64,000 nucleotides of DNA from an uncultured Bacteroides sp. (GTDB taxonomy: Bacteria > Bacteroidota > Bacteroidia > Bacteroidales > Bacteroidaceae), in NCBI RefSeq assembly GCF_963677685.1, contig NZ_OY782186.1, positions 1,364,001 through 1,428,000 of the forward strand, in the 5' to 3' direction. Numbering within the stretch: the stretch's first letter is position 1; each line of letters opens with the position of its first letter. Of the stretch, positions 50,285 to 58,940 are shown piece after piece. The translations under genes and the position numbers were made by a program. The notes under the pieces are model-generated. The model ran no database searches. It saw only the letters and a list, made by a program, of their open reading frames with translations, and was not told where the DNA came from.

Positions 50285-52180
50285 TTACTGAAGTACCTTC
50301 AATATCTGTCCTTTTACTGTCTCAACTCCTGGAAATCCGGTAGATTTCCAAGTGATTTTGCCTTCTTTGTCGAGTAAGAAAAAAGAAGGAACTCCACCTA
50401 TCTTGAACTCTTTGGTAAGATAGCTCCATTGATCTTTAGTTAACCTTACATGTTCCCCATGGATGTCGGGTATCATATTTTCCCAAGCCATCTTTGGTGA
50501 GTTCTCTCCTGCAATAAACAGGTATACAATATCTTTTCCGGCTAACTGCTCTTTCATCGGTTTCATCTCTTGCATGGCCATCTTGCAAGGTCCGCACCAA
50601 GTTGCCCAGAAGTCTACAAGTACAGCTTTCCCTTTATATTTAGACGTTAGTGAATAAAACAGATCTTCGTTGTTTACTTCTCCTGCTTCATTCACGGTAT
50701 ATCCGGTTTTATTCTTGTTCGCTTCTACAAAAGCGATCAGTTCATTATTTTTCTTCTCTATAATCTCTTGCCATGCCGGAAGATTGTATGATCTCAATTT
50801 ATTCAATTCTTCTTCGCTCAGTGGAGTGAAATCTTTTAGTTTACGACCTGCTTGCTGAAAAGCGATTAAATTTACTAGTATTCCTTTGTTGGTACCTAAA
50901 GCTTCTTGTATGGAAGAATCGCTAGTCTTTGTGAAATAATTAATGTTGCTTGCAACATAGGATAAGTTACTATCATATAATATTTCGGGGGTATTAATTA
51001 AGGGAAAGCGGCGAATGCACTCCCAATACTCTTTGGGTAAATCTGTTATGTGAGTTTTGAAATATTCATTACCATCCTCTCTATTCAATTTATTAATGTT
51101 TACGTATGCACGTACAATATCTGCCTGTGAAGTGTAGAGAGCTAGAACAGCTGACAAATCAGTCTTTACGCGGAGCATTTTTTTACAAGCATTACTTATG
51201 TTTGCTTTATCTATCAGTTGCATGATGGAATCATATTTGGCCATATAGTAGCTATTGCATTGTTCCAAAGTCATGTTTACAATATCTTCATAAGTCTTTC
51301 TGTAGTTCCCTTTTAGATTAGTGTTGATCGAAACGTTATTTAGCTCAGTGTTTAGTCCGGCCAGATAACCGCTGAAATAAATTTTTTCCCCTTGTGAAGG
51401 ATACTCCTTCATGTACCTACCTTTTTCTCTGGAGATTTCACGTAGATTGATGATCGCTGATAGATTTTCTCCGGGGGCAAGGATGATTTTAAATGAATTA
51501 CGACCTACAATCATCATGAAGGTAGTTGGTTTGAATATTTCCGTATCAAAGCTAAAGCTACCATCATTGTTAACTGGTACCTTGATCTCAATGTTTTCAT
51601 CCGTAAATAGATCTGTGGTATAGAGTGTGAAATCTTTCATCATACCCTGCGGCATTTCAAGGAAACGCCCTTTGAATAATGCTTTGCCTGTTTTTATTTG
51701 AGGAGTTGGTAATTCCTTGTCGGGAGAAGCAACTTTGGCATCTGCTGGTAGTTTTAGTTTTGGCAATTTAGTTCCTTTGAGTTGTATGCCCCATATCTTG
51801 AAGCAATTATCGCAATCACTCTCTATGAAATCTACAGATTTTGTAGAAGCGGGTAGGCTAGGAAAGGTGAGTTTGAACAATCTTTTTCCTGAATCATCCG
51901 TATAGAACTTTTTTCCAAGTTTTATTCCCTCCGATGATAGGATGGGATATTTCTTTCCGCCAGCCATTAGATAAGAATCTGGACTAATTTGTAGCCAGTC
52001 AACTGGTCTGGCAAAGGCTTCAAAAAAGAAAATAGTAGCAGTATCGGTCAGTTCAATCTTGTCAATTTCGAGTGCATTAGTGTTCCTCACTACGAACGGT
52101 GGTTTTGTTACAGTGCGATCTTTCGCTTGCATCTGAGTGGTGCATAGTAACAGAAATAGAGGGAAAAATAATTTGTTCAT
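50285..52180 (-). CDS. Large TlpA/thioredoxin-fold periplasmic protein
   Basis: A 631-residue protein with a signal peptide (about 1-19, Met-Gln-Ala). The first 450 residues are an uncharacterised region with a DUF4369-like beta domain near 160-250 (Gly-Arg-Phe-Leu-Glu-Met-Pro) followed by helices. The C-terminal thioredoxin domain (about 490-631) has Phe-Trp-Ala-Thr-Trp-Cys-Gly-Pro-Cys with redox pair Cys529/Cys532 and the cis-Pro loop Gly-Gly-Val-Pro-Ser-Phe. Such proteins reduce or rearrange disulfides in the periplasm and are common in Bacteroidota. Single-gene unit with a good terminator. Confidence 0.85.
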   Translation of the reverse strand: MNKLFFPLFLLLCTTQMQAKDRTVTKPPFVVRNTNALEIDKIELTDTATIFFFEAFARPVDWLQISPDSYLMAGGKKYPILSSEGIKLGKKFYTDDSGKRLFKLTFPSLPASTKSVDFIESDCDNCFKIWGIQLKGTKLPKLKLPADAKVASPDKELPTPQIKTGKALFKGRFLEMPQGMMKDFTLYTTDLFTDENIEIKVPVNNDGSFSFDTEIFKPTTFMMIVGRNSFKIILAPGENLSAIINLREISREKGRYMKEYPSQGEKIYFSGYLAGLNTELNNVSINTNLKGNYRKTYEDIVNMTLEQCNSYYMAKYDSIMQLIDKANISNACKKMLRVKTDLSAVLALYTSQADIVRAYVNINKLNREDGNEYFKTHITDLPKEYWECIRRFPLINTPEILYDSNLSYVASNINYFTKTSDSSIQEALGTNKGILVNLIAFQQAGRKLKDFTPLSEEELNKLRSYNLPAWQEIIEKKNNELIAFVEANKNKTGYTVNEAGEVNNEDLFYSLTSKYKGKAVLVDFWATWCGPCKMAMQEMKPMKEQLAGKDIVYLFIAGENSPKMAWENMIPDIHGEHVRLTKDQWSYLTKEFKIGGVPSFFLLDKEGKITWKSTGFPGVETVKGQILKVLQ

Positions 52181-52617
52181 CTAAATTGCTTTTTATGTTG
52201 ATACTAGATATTATATATAATGTGTCTTCTTTTTATTGTTATATGTTGCAATTGTATTAGGCGTGTTTCTATGTGCTACTTCCTCTATTAGAGAAGCTAA
52301 AGGTAGAGTTTTAAGAATAGGATTGAGTTTCTTTTGTCTTAAATTGTTTTAAAAATTGGCTTGATTTTATTTTTACTATTTTTATTAACGATTTTATCGT
52401 GAACGGCTTCTTGTTTAAAACTATTCATCAAATAAAAGAAATTCGGTCTCTTTATTCATATTATTCCTCATAACTCTGTAAGATCAGGCATAAATGCCTA
52501 ATTGTAAAAAACAGATAAGTAATAATTGCTTTTGGAGAGCCGAAGAAATTAAAATAAAAACTTTCGTTGCCCGTTTGACGTTTAGAAATGAGTAATTTTG
52601 CATCCAAATTTAGTTGA
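52181..52617. other. Divergent promoter gap between the TlpA-like and MATE genes
   Basis: A 437-base AT-rich gap. It contains the MATE promoter (52574-52600) and, on the minus strand, a TACCTTTA near 52300 that is one base off the -7 consensus. No repeat, RNA element or small gene was recognised. Confidence 0.4.
52574..52600 (+). promoter_or_regulatory. Promoter of the MATE gene
   Basis: TTTG (52574-52577), 15-base spacer, TAATTTTG (52593-52600, exact -7 box). The spacer is shorter than usual. Only 17 bases separate the box from the ATG, so the leader is very short. Confidence 0.6.
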
Positions 52618-53910
52618 ATGAACAAGAAAATACTTCAGATAGCCATTCCTTCTATCATCTCTAATATCACAGTTCCTTTACTCGGATTGATCGATGTTGC
52701 TATTGTGGGACATCTCGGTGCGGCAGCTTATATTGGTGCGGTAGCAGTAGGGGGGATGCTCTTCAATGTGCTCTATTGGAGTTTGGGATTTCTCCGTATG
52801 GGGACTAGCGGGATGACTTCACAAGCTTACGGTAAAAGGAGTTTAGATGAAGTTGTGCGCTTGCTGATTCGTTCACTTACCACCGGTATCAGTCTAGGGC
52901 TTTGTTTTATTCTGCTGCAATATCCGTTGCAACTGGTTGCTTTTCATTTTATAGGAGGCAGTGAAGAAGTAGAGACTTTTGCAGCGCTCTATTTTCGTAT
53001 TTGTATATGGGGAGCGCCTGCTGTGCTGGCACTTTATAGTTTTATGGGGTGGTTCATCGGGATGCAAAATTCCCGTTTCCCAATGTATATTTCCATCGTT
53101 CAGAACATTGTTAATATCCTTGTCAGTCTATGCCTCGTTTTTGTGTTCGATCTTAAGATAGCGGGAGTAGCATGGGGCACTTTGATAGCCCAATATGCCG
53201 GAGTACTGATGGCTATTCTGCTCTGGAGGCGTTACTATGCCCGATTGGGCTTTTGGCGATACTTCATGGAAAGTTTGCAGTTGAATGCCATGCTTCGCTT
53301 CTTCTCTGTAAATAGCGATATTTTTCTACGTACGCTTTGTTTGGTGGCTGTGACAGTGTTTTTTACCTCTTCCGGCGCAAAAGAAGGAGACGTGCTACTT
53401 GCCGTGAATACCTTGTTGATGCAACTCTTCACACTATTCTCTTATATTATGGATGGTTTCGCTTATGCGGGCGAAGCTCTGGGAGGTCGTTATGTAGGTG
53501 CGCGAGATAAACCTTCTTTGCATCGTCTGGTTACTCGCCTTTTTCTTTGGGGAGGATTTCTAGCACTCTTGTTTACGCTCCTGTATGGATTAGGAGGAAA
53601 TGGCTTTTTAAGGCTGCTGACCAATGATGAAGAGGTGATACTCACTTCCGGCAATTATTTATATTGGGCACTGGCTATTCCCCTAACTGCTTTTGCTGCT
53701 TTTCTGTGGGATGGTCTTTTTATCGGTGCTACCGCCACTCGCTACATGCTGCTCTCCATGCTGGTAGCTTCCGCCGCTTTCTTTGGCGTATATTATCTGC
53801 TTCATGACTATTGGGGAAACCATGCTCTTTGGGCAGCTTTTATTATTTATCTTACCTTGCGTGGAGTGATGCAAACCTATTTAGGGCGACGGGTGTTGGC
53901 AAATATATAA
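52618..53910 (+). CDS. MATE-family efflux transporter (DinF-like)
   Basis: A 430-residue inner-membrane protein with 12 TM helices in two homologous halves. Start region Ile-Leu-Gln-Ile-Ala-Ile-Pro-Ser-Ile-Ile-Ser-Asn is typical. Other marks: Asp-Val-Ala-Ile-Val-Gly-His-Leu-Gly near 26-34, Gly-Met-Thr-Ser-Gln-Ala-Tyr-Gly in helix 2, and Ala-Gly-Glu-Ala-Leu-Gly-Gly-Arg-Tyr-Val-Gly-Ala (about 287-298) in the second half. MATE pumps export cationic drugs in exchange for H+ or Na+; DinF-like members are close. Substrate unknown. Single gene with a short-leader promoter. Confidence 0.93.
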   Translation: MNKKILQIAIPSIISNITVPLLGLIDVAIVGHLGAAAYIGAVAVGGMLFNVLYWSLGFLRMGTSGMTSQAYGKRSLDEVVRLLIRSLTTGISLGLCFILLQYPLQLVAFHFIGGSEEVETFAALYFRICIWGAPAVLALYSFMGWFIGMQNSRFPMYISIVQNIVNILVSLCLVFVFDLKIAGVAWGTLIAQYAGVLMAILLWRRYYARLGFWRYFMESLQLNAMLRFFSVNSDIFLRTLCLVAVTVFFTSSGAKEGDVLLAVNTLLMQLFTLFSYIMDGFAYAGEALGGRYVGARDKPSLHRLVTRLFLWGGFLALLFTLLYGLGGNGFLRLLTNDEEVILTSGNYLYWALAIPLTAFAAFLWDGLFIGATATRYMLLSMLVASAAFFGVYYLLHDYWGNHALWAAFIIYLTLRGVMQTYLGRRVLANI

Positions 53911-54067
53911 TCACTTAAAAATGTTCGGGAAGTGACTCTCCATGCCCTTTAAGCCTGTTTTTTAATGTTCATGTTGGTTATAAGATTATAAAAAATACGA
54001 AAAGAGGCTTCATTTTAGCACTTGTTTTTCTTATTTTGAGGAAGTAACATTAAAATTTTATATTGTC

Positions 54068-54802
54068 ATGAAGAAACTGAGTGTATTATTGTCGTTATGT
54101 CTTACTGTAACTTGTCTTTTTGCACAAACGACTACCCCCCAACAGCTGAAAGCCGCTGGAGATAAGGCTTTGAAAGCTAAAAATTATCCTGTAGCTTTTA
54201 CTAAGTATAACCAATACTTGAAACAGACTAATTATCAGGACTCGGTAACTGCTTTTAATTGTGGTGTATGTGCCGACAAATCCAAAAAGTATGCTGACGC
54301 TGCTAAAATGTTTGATGTTGCTATCGAAAAGAATTATAATCTCTCTTCTGCGTATGTAGGTAAAGCGATTGCTTTAAGACATCAGAAAAAGAGTGCCGAT
54401 TATATCGCTACTCTTTCTGAAGCAATGACTAAAGTACCTGGAAACGGTACTATTGAAAAGTTATATTCTATCTTTTATCTGAAAAAGGGGCAAGCTTTTC
54501 AGAAAAAAGGAAATGTAAAGGAAGCAGCAGAAAACTATATGCATCTGACTGAAGTGAGCAGCAAGAAATGGAAAACGAACGGCTTGTATAGCTTGGGCGT
54601 GTTGTTTTTCAATAATGGAGCGTCTATCTTAAAGAAAGCAACTCCTATTGCTAATTCTAATCCTGATAAGTACAAACAAGAAAAAGCGGCTGCCACTTCT
54701 GATTTTAAGAAGGCTGTCGATTATCTTGAAAAAGCTGTAGCACTTTCTCCTCAAAGACCAGAGATTGCTAAACTACTTAGTCAAGTTAAGGCTTCTATGT
54801 AA
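54068..54802 (+). CDS. Secreted TPR protein
   Basis: A 244-residue protein with a signal peptide (cleaved after Leu-Phe-Ala-Gln, about residue 20). The mature part consists of TPR-like helical pairs: Ala-Ala-Gly-Asp-Lys-Ala-Leu-Lys-Ala-Lys-Asn-Tyr near 32-43, Phe-Asn-Cys-Gly-Val-Cys-Ala-Asp-Lys, and a last unit with Asp-Tyr-Leu-Glu-Lys-Ala-Val-Ala-Leu. It is Lys-rich. A scaffold role in the periplasm or outer membrane is likely; no partner is visible. Single gene, sharing a convergent hairpin with the DUF6051 gene. Confidence 0.78.
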   Translation: MKKLSVLLSLCLTVTCLFAQTTTPQQLKAAGDKALKAKNYPVAFTKYNQYLKQTNYQDSVTAFNCGVCADKSKKYADAAKMFDVAIEKNYNLSSAYVGKAIALRHQKKSADYIATLSEAMTKVPGNGTIEKLYSIFYLKKGQAFQKKGNVKEAAENYMHLTEVSSKKWKTNGLYSLGVLFFNNGASILKKATPIANSNPDKYKQEKAAATSDFKKAVDYLEKAVALSPQRPEIAKLLSQVKASM

Positions 54803-54877
54803 TTCTTTAATAAACAAATAGGCTTTTTCATTTGTTGAAATCAGCTTGTTTTGTTTATGCATTAATAAAAGGCAAAG

Positions 54878-54935
54878 AAATTTCCCTTATTTCTAGTTTT
54901 CTTTTTCGAAAGTTAACCCGAAATAAGGGAAATTT
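54878..54935. terminator. Convergent bidirectional hairpin with a 26-base loop
   Basis: Perfect 16-bp stem AAATTTCCCTTATTTC (54878-54893) with GAAATAAGGGAAATTT (54920-54935). It sits between the convergent TPR and DUF6051 genes and is followed by T-rich sequence on the + strand. The loop contains AAAGTTAACCCG, which matches half a unit of the quasi-palindromic repeat family. Confidence 0.8.
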
Positions 54936-54959
54936 TATTTTCTGTCTATTCTTTGATTA

Positions 54960-56192
54960 TTATTTACTTGTAACGGGTGCTTTTAAAAAATCGCACATCC
55001 TGTTCATTATTGAGTTGAACTGCTGATCCACACTGTCCGCTATGGAAGTCAGAGCAGGGAAAGGATCTTCGTGTTTATACGGATAAGGAAAATCGTGAAT
55101 GTCTACTTCGATGGGGATGTCGCGCCTTACACCTTGCAGGGTGTTGATTATCTCATAGGCGGGAACGACGGTATCTTTTGCCAGTGTGACTGCCAGAATG
55201 CGGTGACTCATGGCACGGAAAATGGCTTCTCTGTATTCCGTGAGACACTTATAGTTCAGCATGCTCCGGAAATTGATTCCTTCCGGATGAGCCTCTCCGA
55301 GATAATGCCGTAGCAGTTCGTCTCTGCGCATGTGGCTTTCTAGATGTTCCACCACATAAGAGTATAGACTGACATTGGCTTCGCTGTCGAGAATGAATTT
55401 AGATACCGGTGACAATCGGTTGAACACAGCTCCGCCGCAAAACATGCAGAGCTTAGAGTCCGAAAAATAGCCATTCTTGTTCGTCATCATCAGAATCTCT
55501 GCCAGAAAACTACCGATGGAGTAGGAGAAGAAGTCGATTGTGGCATCCTTATCTATTGCTGGATGCAAATCGGCTTTTATGTTCTCTACGAAATCAATTA
55601 CGTCGTAGTAAGTTTGCAGTCCCGACCAGATAAAACGTTGAGGCTTATTGTGCAATCGCGTGCTGATGGCTACATTAGAGAGGGTGGAACATAGCACGTC
55701 GGGGTGCCTCTCTTTGCGTTGCTGACTGATATTGAACATTTGTCGGCTCTCACTCCAGCTCACCGGTGCTCTGTTCATGTGAAAAGCGATGGGGAAGAGA
55801 ACTACGGCTTTGCCTGTTTCATCGACAAGCTTTTTAGCCCAAGTAAGGTATTTGGCCCAATATTTTTCATTGAACCCGTGAAATAGTAAAATTACTTGTT
55901 TGCATTTTTCATCTCCCTTAGGGCGGAAAATATGATAACGGAACTTAATATTTTCCATAATCTCAGCATCGCTTTTATTCAGCATTGCCTGGATAATGTC
56001 CGGCTCATAATCAGGATCGGATGCTGTACAATATTCGTATGGGTCCTGATTGCCTGTTCCTCCGGGAAGTAAAAAGCGATAAGCTGATTCAAAGTTGTAG
56101 TTTTGCACAATTACCTTGTCGTCAATTATGATCTCTCTATCGTCATAGTTAATGGCTTTCTTTAAATAATTGTGTAGTTCGAAATACTTCAT
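54960..56192 (-). CDS. DUF6051 alpha/beta-hydrolase-like protein
   Basis: A 410-residue cytoplasmic protein. The Leu-Leu-Phe-His-Gly-Phe-Asn-Glu block (102-109) is the oxyanion-side loop of an alpha/beta hydrolase. The nucleophile elbow is probably Ser-Tyr-Ser-Ile-Gly (223-227, Ser225), a variant in which the first Gly of Gly-x-Ser-x-Gly is Ser. A late Asp (Lys-Asp-Thr-Val-Val-Pro, about 348) and a His near the C terminus could complete a triad. It fits the DUF6051 family of Bacteroides; substrate unknown. Whether the changed elbow is active is open. Confidence 0.72.
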   Translation of the reverse strand: MKYFELHNYLKKAINYDDREIIIDDKVIVQNYNFESAYRFLLPGGTGNQDPYEYCTASDPDYEPDIIQAMLNKSDAEIMENIKFRYHIFRPKGDEKCKQVILLFHGFNEKYWAKYLTWAKKLVDETGKAVVLFPIAFHMNRAPVSWSESRQMFNISQQRKERHPDVLCSTLSNVAISTRLHNKPQRFIWSGLQTYYDVIDFVENIKADLHPAIDKDATIDFFSYSIGSFLAEILMMTNKNGYFSDSKLCMFCGGAVFNRLSPVSKFILDSEANVSLYSYVVEHLESHMRRDELLRHYLGEAHPEGINFRSMLNYKCLTEYREAIFRAMSHRILAVTLAKDTVVPAYEIINTLQGVRRDIPIEVDIHDFPYPYKHEDPFPALTSIADSVDQQFNSIMNRMCDFLKAPVTSK

Positions 56193-56355
56193 GATTTATT
56201 ATTTTCAAAAGATCCCTGCAAACTTAACTAAAAAAAACTACTTACAGTTTCGGATTTGCGAAAAAATATCCCTGAAATTAGCAATCAAAGAGATGTTTCA
56301 TATTACGATAAGAATAAAAAAAAGTTAGTAGATTGATATTGTATGGCATGATAAT

Positions 56356-56385
56356 TTTGTGATTTATTATTCTTTATTACCTTTG
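56356..56385 (+). promoter_or_regulatory. Canonical Bacteroides promoter of the glycosyltransferase operon
   Basis: TTTG (56356-56359), 18-base spacer, TACCTTTG (56378-56385). Both boxes match the -33/-7 consensus. Expected start near 56392 gives a leader of about 95 bases before the glycosyltransferase ATG, containing a 12-codon open frame. Confidence 0.82.
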
Positions 56386-56406
56386 CGAAATTAAGAGCCT
56401 GAATAA

Positions 56407-56445
56407 ATGAAAAAAGTAGCTATATTGGCGCTTCGTAGTGTTTAA
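56407..56445 (+). CDS. Possible 12-codon leader ORF
   Basis: The first ATG after the predicted transcript start. Reads Met-Lys-Lys-Val-Ala-Ile-Leu-Ala-Leu-Arg-Ser-Val then TAA, 40 bases before the glycosyltransferase ATG. A weak TAAGT/ACTTA stem follows. It could be a regulatory leader peptide, a truncated coding remnant, or chance. Confidence 0.3.
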   Translation: MKKVAILALRSV

Positions 56446-56485
56446 GCAGACTTTAAGTAGAATACTTAGATGTTGCAAAAAGAAG

Positions 56486-57220
56486 ATGAATCAAACCAGT
56501 TCATATAAATTATGCGTGATTGTTCCAGTTTATAATGAGGAAGACAATATGTCGAGACTCGAATCGGAACTCTCTTCTTTCTTGAAAAGATCTCATGTAA
56601 AATCTTGTATTTTATTTGTTGATGACTGCTCATCAGATGGTAGTTTACAGTGTATCAAAGATCTTTGCTCACGTAATGAAGGCTTTATGTACATCTCCTT
56701 TGCTAAGAACAAAGGGTTGAGTGCTGCTTTGAAAGCGGGCATTGACATTGCCGAGTCTGCTTATGTGGGATACATTGATGCCGACCTGCAAACCTCTCCG
56801 GAAGATTTTGCGCTCTTATTACCTTATATGGATGAGTATGAAATGGCGATGGGTATCCGTACGGGTCGTAAGGATAGCTTTGTAAAGAATATGTCTTCAA
56901 AGATAGCCAATAGCTTTCGTCGCATGATGACGGGAGACGGAGTAGCAGATACCGGCTGTCCGCTAAAGGTTATCCGTACTGATTACGCCAAACGCATTCC
57001 GTTGTTTACAGGGATGCACCGTTTTTTGCCTGCGCTGATTCAGTTGCAGGAGGGTAAGGTGAAACAGGTTCCCGTGCGCCATTTTGAGCGTGTGGCAGGA
57101 GTTTCCAAATACCACTTATGGAATCGTCTGATAGGCCCCTTTAAGGATTGCTTTGCTTTTCGTTGGATGAAGAAGAGATACATAAATTACAGCATCGAAT
57201 CATCTAATGTTGAAGCATAG
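56486..57220 (+). CDS. Family 2 glycosyltransferase (polyprenyl-phosphate sugar transferase-like)
   Basis: A 244-residue protein. ATG 56486 is chosen over an upstream in-frame GTG (56438) because it puts the Val-Ile-Val-Pro-Val-Tyr-Asn-Glu-Glu start motif near residue 9. Nucleotide-sugar motifs: Asp-Asp-Cys-Ser-Ser-Asp-Gly and Asp-Ala-Asp-Leu-Gln-Thr (the DxD metal site, about 93-98), as in ArnC/dolichol-phosphate-mannose synthases. Unlike ArnC it has no C-terminal TM pair. The next gene, a membrane protein, starts 3 bases later. It probably transfers a sugar, here likely a uronic acid, from UDP to undecaprenyl phosphate. Confidence 0.87.
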   Translation: MNQTSSYKLCVIVPVYNEEDNMSRLESELSSFLKRSHVKSCILFVDDCSSDGSLQCIKDLCSRNEGFMYISFAKNKGLSAALKAGIDIAESAYVGYIDADLQTSPEDFALLLPYMDEYEMAMGIRTGRKDSFVKNMSSKIANSFRRMMTGDGVADTGCPLKVIRTDYAKRIPLFTGMHRFLPALIQLQEGKVKQVPVRHFERVAGVSKYHLWNRLIGPFKDCFAFRWMKKRYINYSIESSNVEA

Positions 57221-57223
57221 GCA

Positions 57224-57844
57224 ATGAATAGCAGTATTTGGGTTTATGGCATTGGTTTCTTAGCGCAGGGACTATTTTCGATACGTTTATTGTTACAATG
57301 GTTTCTGTCTGAGAAGGCAAAAAGGGTCGTTTCTCCTACCAGTTATTGGCAGATCAGTATTCTGGCCTCTTTTTTATTGTTTATCTATGGATGGTTACGC
57401 GATGATTTTGCCATTATTTTAGGGCAATATATCTCGTATTACATATATATCTGGAATTTGAACAATAAGCATAGTTGGAAGAAGTTTCCTTTCTTGCTTA
57501 GGTATATCTTCTTGCTGACGCCTGTAGCGGCAGTGGTGTATATGCTGTTTACTTGGAGTGTACACGCCCCTCGTCTGTTTCAGAATGCAGATATACCTTT
57601 ATGGGTGCTTGTGTTTGGTTCTATGGGGCAAATCATCTTCACTTTTCGTTTTGTGTATCAGTGGCTTTATTCGCGCAAACGGGGTGAGTCGGTGTTTCCT
57701 GCCACTTTCTGGGCACTAAGTTTGGCAGGGTCTTCTATTATTATAGCCTATGGTCTCTACCGAAGTGATCCTGTGTTGATACTGGGTCAGTCAGCAGGCT
57801 TCATAGCCTATATACGAAATTTGTTGTTATCGAAAAAGAAATAA
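57224..57844 (+). CDS. Duplicated LAB_N-domain membrane protein
   Basis: A 206-residue inner-membrane protein with six TM helices in two homologous halves. Both halves carry Arg, then Gln-Trp, then Ser, then Pro-x-x-(Tyr/Phe)-Trp-x-x-Ser, and end in Ile-Leu-Gly-Gln (about residues 10-72 and 128-192). This is the LAB_N fold (lipid-A-biosynthesis N-terminal domain), found fused to LpxB or alone beside ArnC-like transferases. The small multi-TM fold and its place between transferases suggest a flippase or an accessory to the polyprenyl-phosphate sugar. The role is inferred; the fold call is good. Confidence 0.8.
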   Translation: MNSSIWVYGIGFLAQGLFSIRLLLQWFLSEKAKRVVSPTSYWQISILASFLLFIYGWLRDDFAIILGQYISYYIYIWNLNNKHSWKKFPFLLRYIFLLTPVAAVVYMLFTWSVHAPRLFQNADIPLWVLVFGSMGQIIFTFRFVYQWLYSRKRGESVFPATFWALSLAGSSIIIAYGLYRSDPVLILGQSAGFIAYIRNLLLSKKK

Positions 57845-57859
57845 ATAATCGTTGGTGCG

Positions 57860-58885
57860 ATGAAAGTTTTAGTGACCGGTGCTGCCGGGTTTATTGGTTT
57901 TCATGTTGTTAAAAGGTTGGCGGAACGTGGTTTCGAAGTGACAGGGATTGATAACTTGAATACTTATTACGATGTTGATTTGAAATATGCCCGTCTGGCT
58001 GAATGTGGCATAGATAAAGATAAGCTGGCGGATAATGTTGGCGTGCAGAGTGATCTGTATCCTTGTTATCAGTTTCAGAAAACAGATTTGGTAGACATGG
58101 CGGCGTTGACTGCCCTCTTTGATCGTAACGGATATGAGGTTGTTGTCAACCTGGCAGCCCAAGCGGGAGTGCGTTACTCTATTGAACATCCTGCCACTTA
58201 CATTCAGTCAAATGTGGTTGGTTTTTTGAATGTGCTTGAGTGTTGCCGTTATCACAAGGTGAAGCATCTTGTTTACGCTTCAAGTTCGTCGGTGTATGGC
58301 ATGAATGAGAAATATCCTTTCTCAGAAGATGATGTGGCAGATTGCCCTGTCAGCCTTTACGCTGCTACGAAGCGAAGTGACGAACTGATGGCTTATACAT
58401 ATAGTCATCTGTATCAGTTGCCCGTTACTGGCTTACGCTTTTTTACCGTTTATGGTCCGTGGGGACGTCCGGACATGTCGCCTATGCTTTTTGCTGATGC
58501 CATATTGAATGGTAGGGCTATTAAAGTGTTTAATAACGGTGATATGATGCGCGACTTTACCTATATAGATGACATTGTCGATGGAGTATGTTCTGTGTTG
58601 GCTGTTCCTCCTGGTAAAGAAGAGAAATATCCCTATTACCGTCTGCTCAATATTGGTAATGCTGATCCGGTGCCTCTGATGGATTTCATCCGGACGATGG
58701 AACGTACGCTCGGGGTAGAGGCTCGTCTTGAAATGACCCCTATGCAGGAGGGAGACGTTAAGGTGACTTATGCCGATGTTACAAAGCTGAAGTCGCTGGT
58801 CGGGTACCAGCCTCACACCTCTCTGGCAGAAGGTTTAGGAATTTTTGTGGCATGGTATAAAAAGTTTTATCTGGTGCGACATTAG
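57860..58885 (+). CDS. UDP-glucuronate 4-epimerase-like enzyme
   Basis: A 341-residue extended short-chain dehydrogenase. The NAD site Gly-Ala-Ala-Gly-Phe-Ile-Gly is at residues 7-13 and the catalytic Tyr167-x-x-x-Lys171 is present. The Asn-Thr-Tyr-Tyr-Asp-Val-x-Leu-Lys-x-Ala-Arg-Leu segment (about 34-46) and Gly-Pro-Trp-Gly-Arg-Pro-Asp-Met are typical of the CapI/LspL group that converts UDP-glucuronate to UDP-galacturonate, rather than GalE. It would supply UDP-galacturonate to the glycosyltransferase upstream. Third gene of the operon, 15 bases after the LAB_N gene. Confidence 0.87.
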   Translation: MKVLVTGAAGFIGFHVVKRLAERGFEVTGIDNLNTYYDVDLKYARLAECGIDKDKLADNVGVQSDLYPCYQFQKTDLVDMAALTALFDRNGYEVVVNLAAQAGVRYSIEHPATYIQSNVVGFLNVLECCRYHKVKHLVYASSSSVYGMNEKYPFSEDDVADCPVSLYAATKRSDELMAYTYSHLYQLPVTGLRFFTVYGPWGRPDMSPMLFADAILNGRAIKVFNNGDMMRDFTYIDDIVDGVCSVLAVPPGKEEKYPYYRLLNIGNADPVPLMDFIRTMERTLGVEARLEMTPMQEGDVKVTYADVTKLKSLVGYQPHTSLAEGLGIFVAWYKKFYLVRH

Positions 58886-58940
58886 CGCCAAAGTAAAAAA
58901 TGTTTTAAGTCTAATTTTTAAAAGAAAAAAGAAAAAAGCG

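Noticed and set aside
58845..58940. Longer N terminus for the ArnT-like protein
   Set aside because: It would begin inside the epimerase gene and add a basic non-membrane extension; ATG 58941 begins directly before the first TM helix.
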